From assembly GCF_025353885.1 (NCBI RefSeq), contig NZ_JANXNX010000113.1, forward strand, positions 18,951 through 82,950: a stretch of 64,000 bases of DNA, written 5' to 3'. Shown in pieces: positions 62,744 through 64,000 of this stretch; position 1 is the stretch's first letter, and each line of letters opens with the position of its first letter. Source of the stretch: Sphingomonas sp. Lineage in GTDB: Bacteria; Pseudomonadota; Alphaproteobacteria; Sphingomonadales; Sphingomonadaceae. The notes under the pieces were generated by a model. The model saw only the letters and a list, made by a program, of their open reading frames with translations. It ran no database searches and was not told the origin of the DNA. A program made the position numbers and the translations under genes.

Positions 62744-63850
62744 ATGAAGACCCGAGCCGCCGTCGCCTTTGAAGCCAAGCAGCCGCTCGAAATCGTCGAA
62801 GTCGATCTGGATGGTCCACGCGCGGGCGAAGTGCTGGTCGAGATTATGGCGACCGGCATCTGCCACACCGATGCCTACACACTTGACGGTCTGGACAGCG
62901 AAGGCATTTTTCCGTCGATCCTCGGCCATGAAGGTGCCGGCATCGTCCGGGAAATCGGCGCGGGCGTGACCAGCGTCGCGGTCGGCGACCATGTCATCCC
63001 GCTCTACACACCCGAATGTCGCCAGTGTAAGTCGTGCCTGTCGGGCAAGACCAACCTGTGCACCGCGATCCGCGCGACACAAGGGAAAGGCGTGATGCCC
63101 GATGGCACCAGTCGTTTCAGCTACAAGGGGCAGCCGATCTTTCACTACATGGGTTGTTCGACATTCTCGAACTTCACCGTGTTGCCCGAGATTGCGGTTG
63201 CGACGATCCGTTCCGACGCACCGTTCAAGACGAGCTGCTACATCGGGTGCGGCGTGACGACGGGAGTCGGCGCGGTCGTCAACACAGCCAAGGTGCAGGT
63301 CGGTGACAACGTCATTGTGTTCGGTCTGGGCGGCATCGGCCTGAACGTGCTGCAGGGCGCACGACTTGCAGGCGCGGGTATGATCATCGGCGTCGACATC
63401 AACCCCGACCGCGAGGAATGGGGCCGCAAGTTCGGCATGACCCACTTCGTCAATCCCAAGAACGTCGGTGACATCGTCGCGCATCTGGTGGCGCTGACCG
63501 ACGGCGGCGCGGACTACACCTTTGACTGCACCGGCAACACGACCGTCATGCGCCAGGCACTGGAAGCCTGCCATCGGGGCTGGGGCACCAGCATCGTTAT
63601 CGGCGTTGCCGAAGCGGGCAAGGAAATCAGCACGCGACCCTTCCAGCTCGTTACCGGTCGCAACTGGCGCGGCACCGCGTTCGGGGGGGCCAAGGGGCGC
63701 ACCGACGTGCCGAAGATCGTCGACTGGTACATGAACGGCAGAATCGAGATCGATCCGATGATCACCCACGTTCTGACGCTCGACCAGATCAACAAGGGCT
63801 TTGACCTGATGCATTCCGGGGAAAGCATCAGGTCGGTCGTGGTCTACTGA
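62744..63850 (+). CDS. S-(hydroxymethyl)glutathione dehydrogenase (class III alcohol dehydrogenase)
   Basis: 368 aa; oxidises the formaldehyde-glutathione adduct to S-formylglutathione with NAD. Catalytic zinc: Cys in TGICHTDAY, His in GHEGAG; structural zinc cysteines in [18 protein letters not shown] site [14 protein letters not shown] with [11 protein letters not shown] 62744 follows CAGGAG. The usual partner S-formylglutathione hydrolase is not next; a tiny open frame and then a CoA-transferase start follow. Confidence 0.95.
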   Translation: MKTRAAVAFEAKQPLEIVEVDLDGPRAGEVLVEIMATGICHTDAYTLDGLDSEGIFPSILGHEGAGIVREIGAGVTSVAVGDHVIPLYTPECRQCKSCLSGKTNLCTAIRATQGKGVMPDGTSRFSYKGQPIFHYMGCSTFSNFTVLPEIAVATIRSDAPFKTSCYIGCGVTTGVGAVVNTAKVQVGDNVIVFGLGGIGLNVLQGARLAGAGMIIGVDINPDREEWGRKFGMTHFVNPKNVGDIVAHLVALTDGGADYTFDCTGNTTVMRQALEACHRGWGTSIVIGVAEAGKEISTRPFQLVTGRNWRGTAFGGAKGRTDVPKIVDWYMNGRIEIDPMITHVLTLDQINKGFDLMHSGESIRSVVVY

Positions 63851-63887
63851 TGGCAGAAACAGCCAGTCTGACATCGCGGCGGTCCTG

Positions 63888-64000
63888 GTGAGCGCCGCCA
63901 AACCGCTCGAGGGGATTCGCGTCCTCGAACTGGCGCGCATCCTGGCGGGACCGTGGGCCGGGCAGTTGCTCGCCGACCTCGGTGCGGAGGTCATCAAGGT
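63888..64000 (+). CDS. CaiB/BaiF family CoA-transferase, N-terminal fragment
   Basis: Cut by the window end. The first 37 codons read GTG-started [37 protein letters not shown]: the diagnostic class-III CoA-transferase opening ([33 protein letters not shown]). It transfers CoA between acids; substrate unknown. 37 bp after the dehydrogenase. Confidence 0.88.
   Translation, partial: MSAAKPLEGIRVLELARILAGPWAGQLLADLGAEVIK

Overview
The window looks like a chromosome segment of a sphingomonad (Alphaproteobacteria, Sphingomonadaceae, Sphingomonas-like). The evidence is the high-GC coding style, a circularly permuted alphaproteobacterial tmRNA, a complex I accessory subunit of the NDUFS4/21-kDa type, the rimP-nusA-ylxR-infB-rbfA-truB-rpsO-pnp order, and an exopolysaccharide export block of sphingan type. 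No rRNA or tRNA gene and no CRISPR array was seen.

Layout. 1-5.1 kb: the 3' end of an RND efflux pump with its outer-membrane lipoprotein, an Aur1-like PAP2 membrane enzyme and an Uup-type ABC-F ATPase. 5.2-7.7 kb: a PepSY protein, response regulator and sensor kinase. 7.8-14 kb: an M13 peptidase, chorismate mutase, polyprenyl diphosphate synthase, HrpB helicase and a complex I subunit. 14-17.8 kb: a lemA-TPM-TPM-NUDIX operon, mscL and an Rrf2 regulator. 17.8-19.7 kb: the permuted ssrA gene, a small lipoprotein and an HWE/HisKA_2-type kinase. 19.8-30.4 kb: the large translation/transcription operon on the minus strand, carrying a vapBC pair (vapC frameshifted) between rbfA and truB.

30.4-34.8 kb is a loose accessory stretch: unknown small proteins, a PilZ protein, a STAS/SpoIIAA-like protein, a decayed FAD-monooxygenase fragment and a GNAT enzyme, separated by long gaps. 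34.8-43.9 kb is a minus-strand catabolic-looking cluster: TetR regulator, TonB-dependent receptor, a lipoprotein joining a CxxCH haem site to a beta-propeller, a PQQ dehydrogenase and a carboxylesterase. Together they suggest uptake of an ester or alcohol substrate, hydrolysis, and periplasmic oxidation into the respiratory chain. The substrate cannot be read from the sequence.

44-50.5 kb: RidA, trmB, a large katE-type catalase, two repeat elements, metK and lnt. 50.5-59 kb: an exopolysaccharide polymerisation/export block (LapG-like protease, Wzy/ligase, unknown protein, Wzc-type tyrosine kinase, outer-membrane barrel, secreted protein, Wza-type exporter) with no glycosyltransferase, preceded by a 0.55-kb AT-rich intergenic region. 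59.4-64 kb: a PPP-like phosphatase, a small membrane protein, a Rap1a-like protein, a SleB-type hydrolase, a membrane protein, glutathione-dependent formaldehyde dehydrogenase and the start of a CaiB/BaiF CoA-transferase.

Starts were chosen by ribosome-binding sites, signal peptides and overlaps. All family calls are from motif recognition by eye, with no database search.
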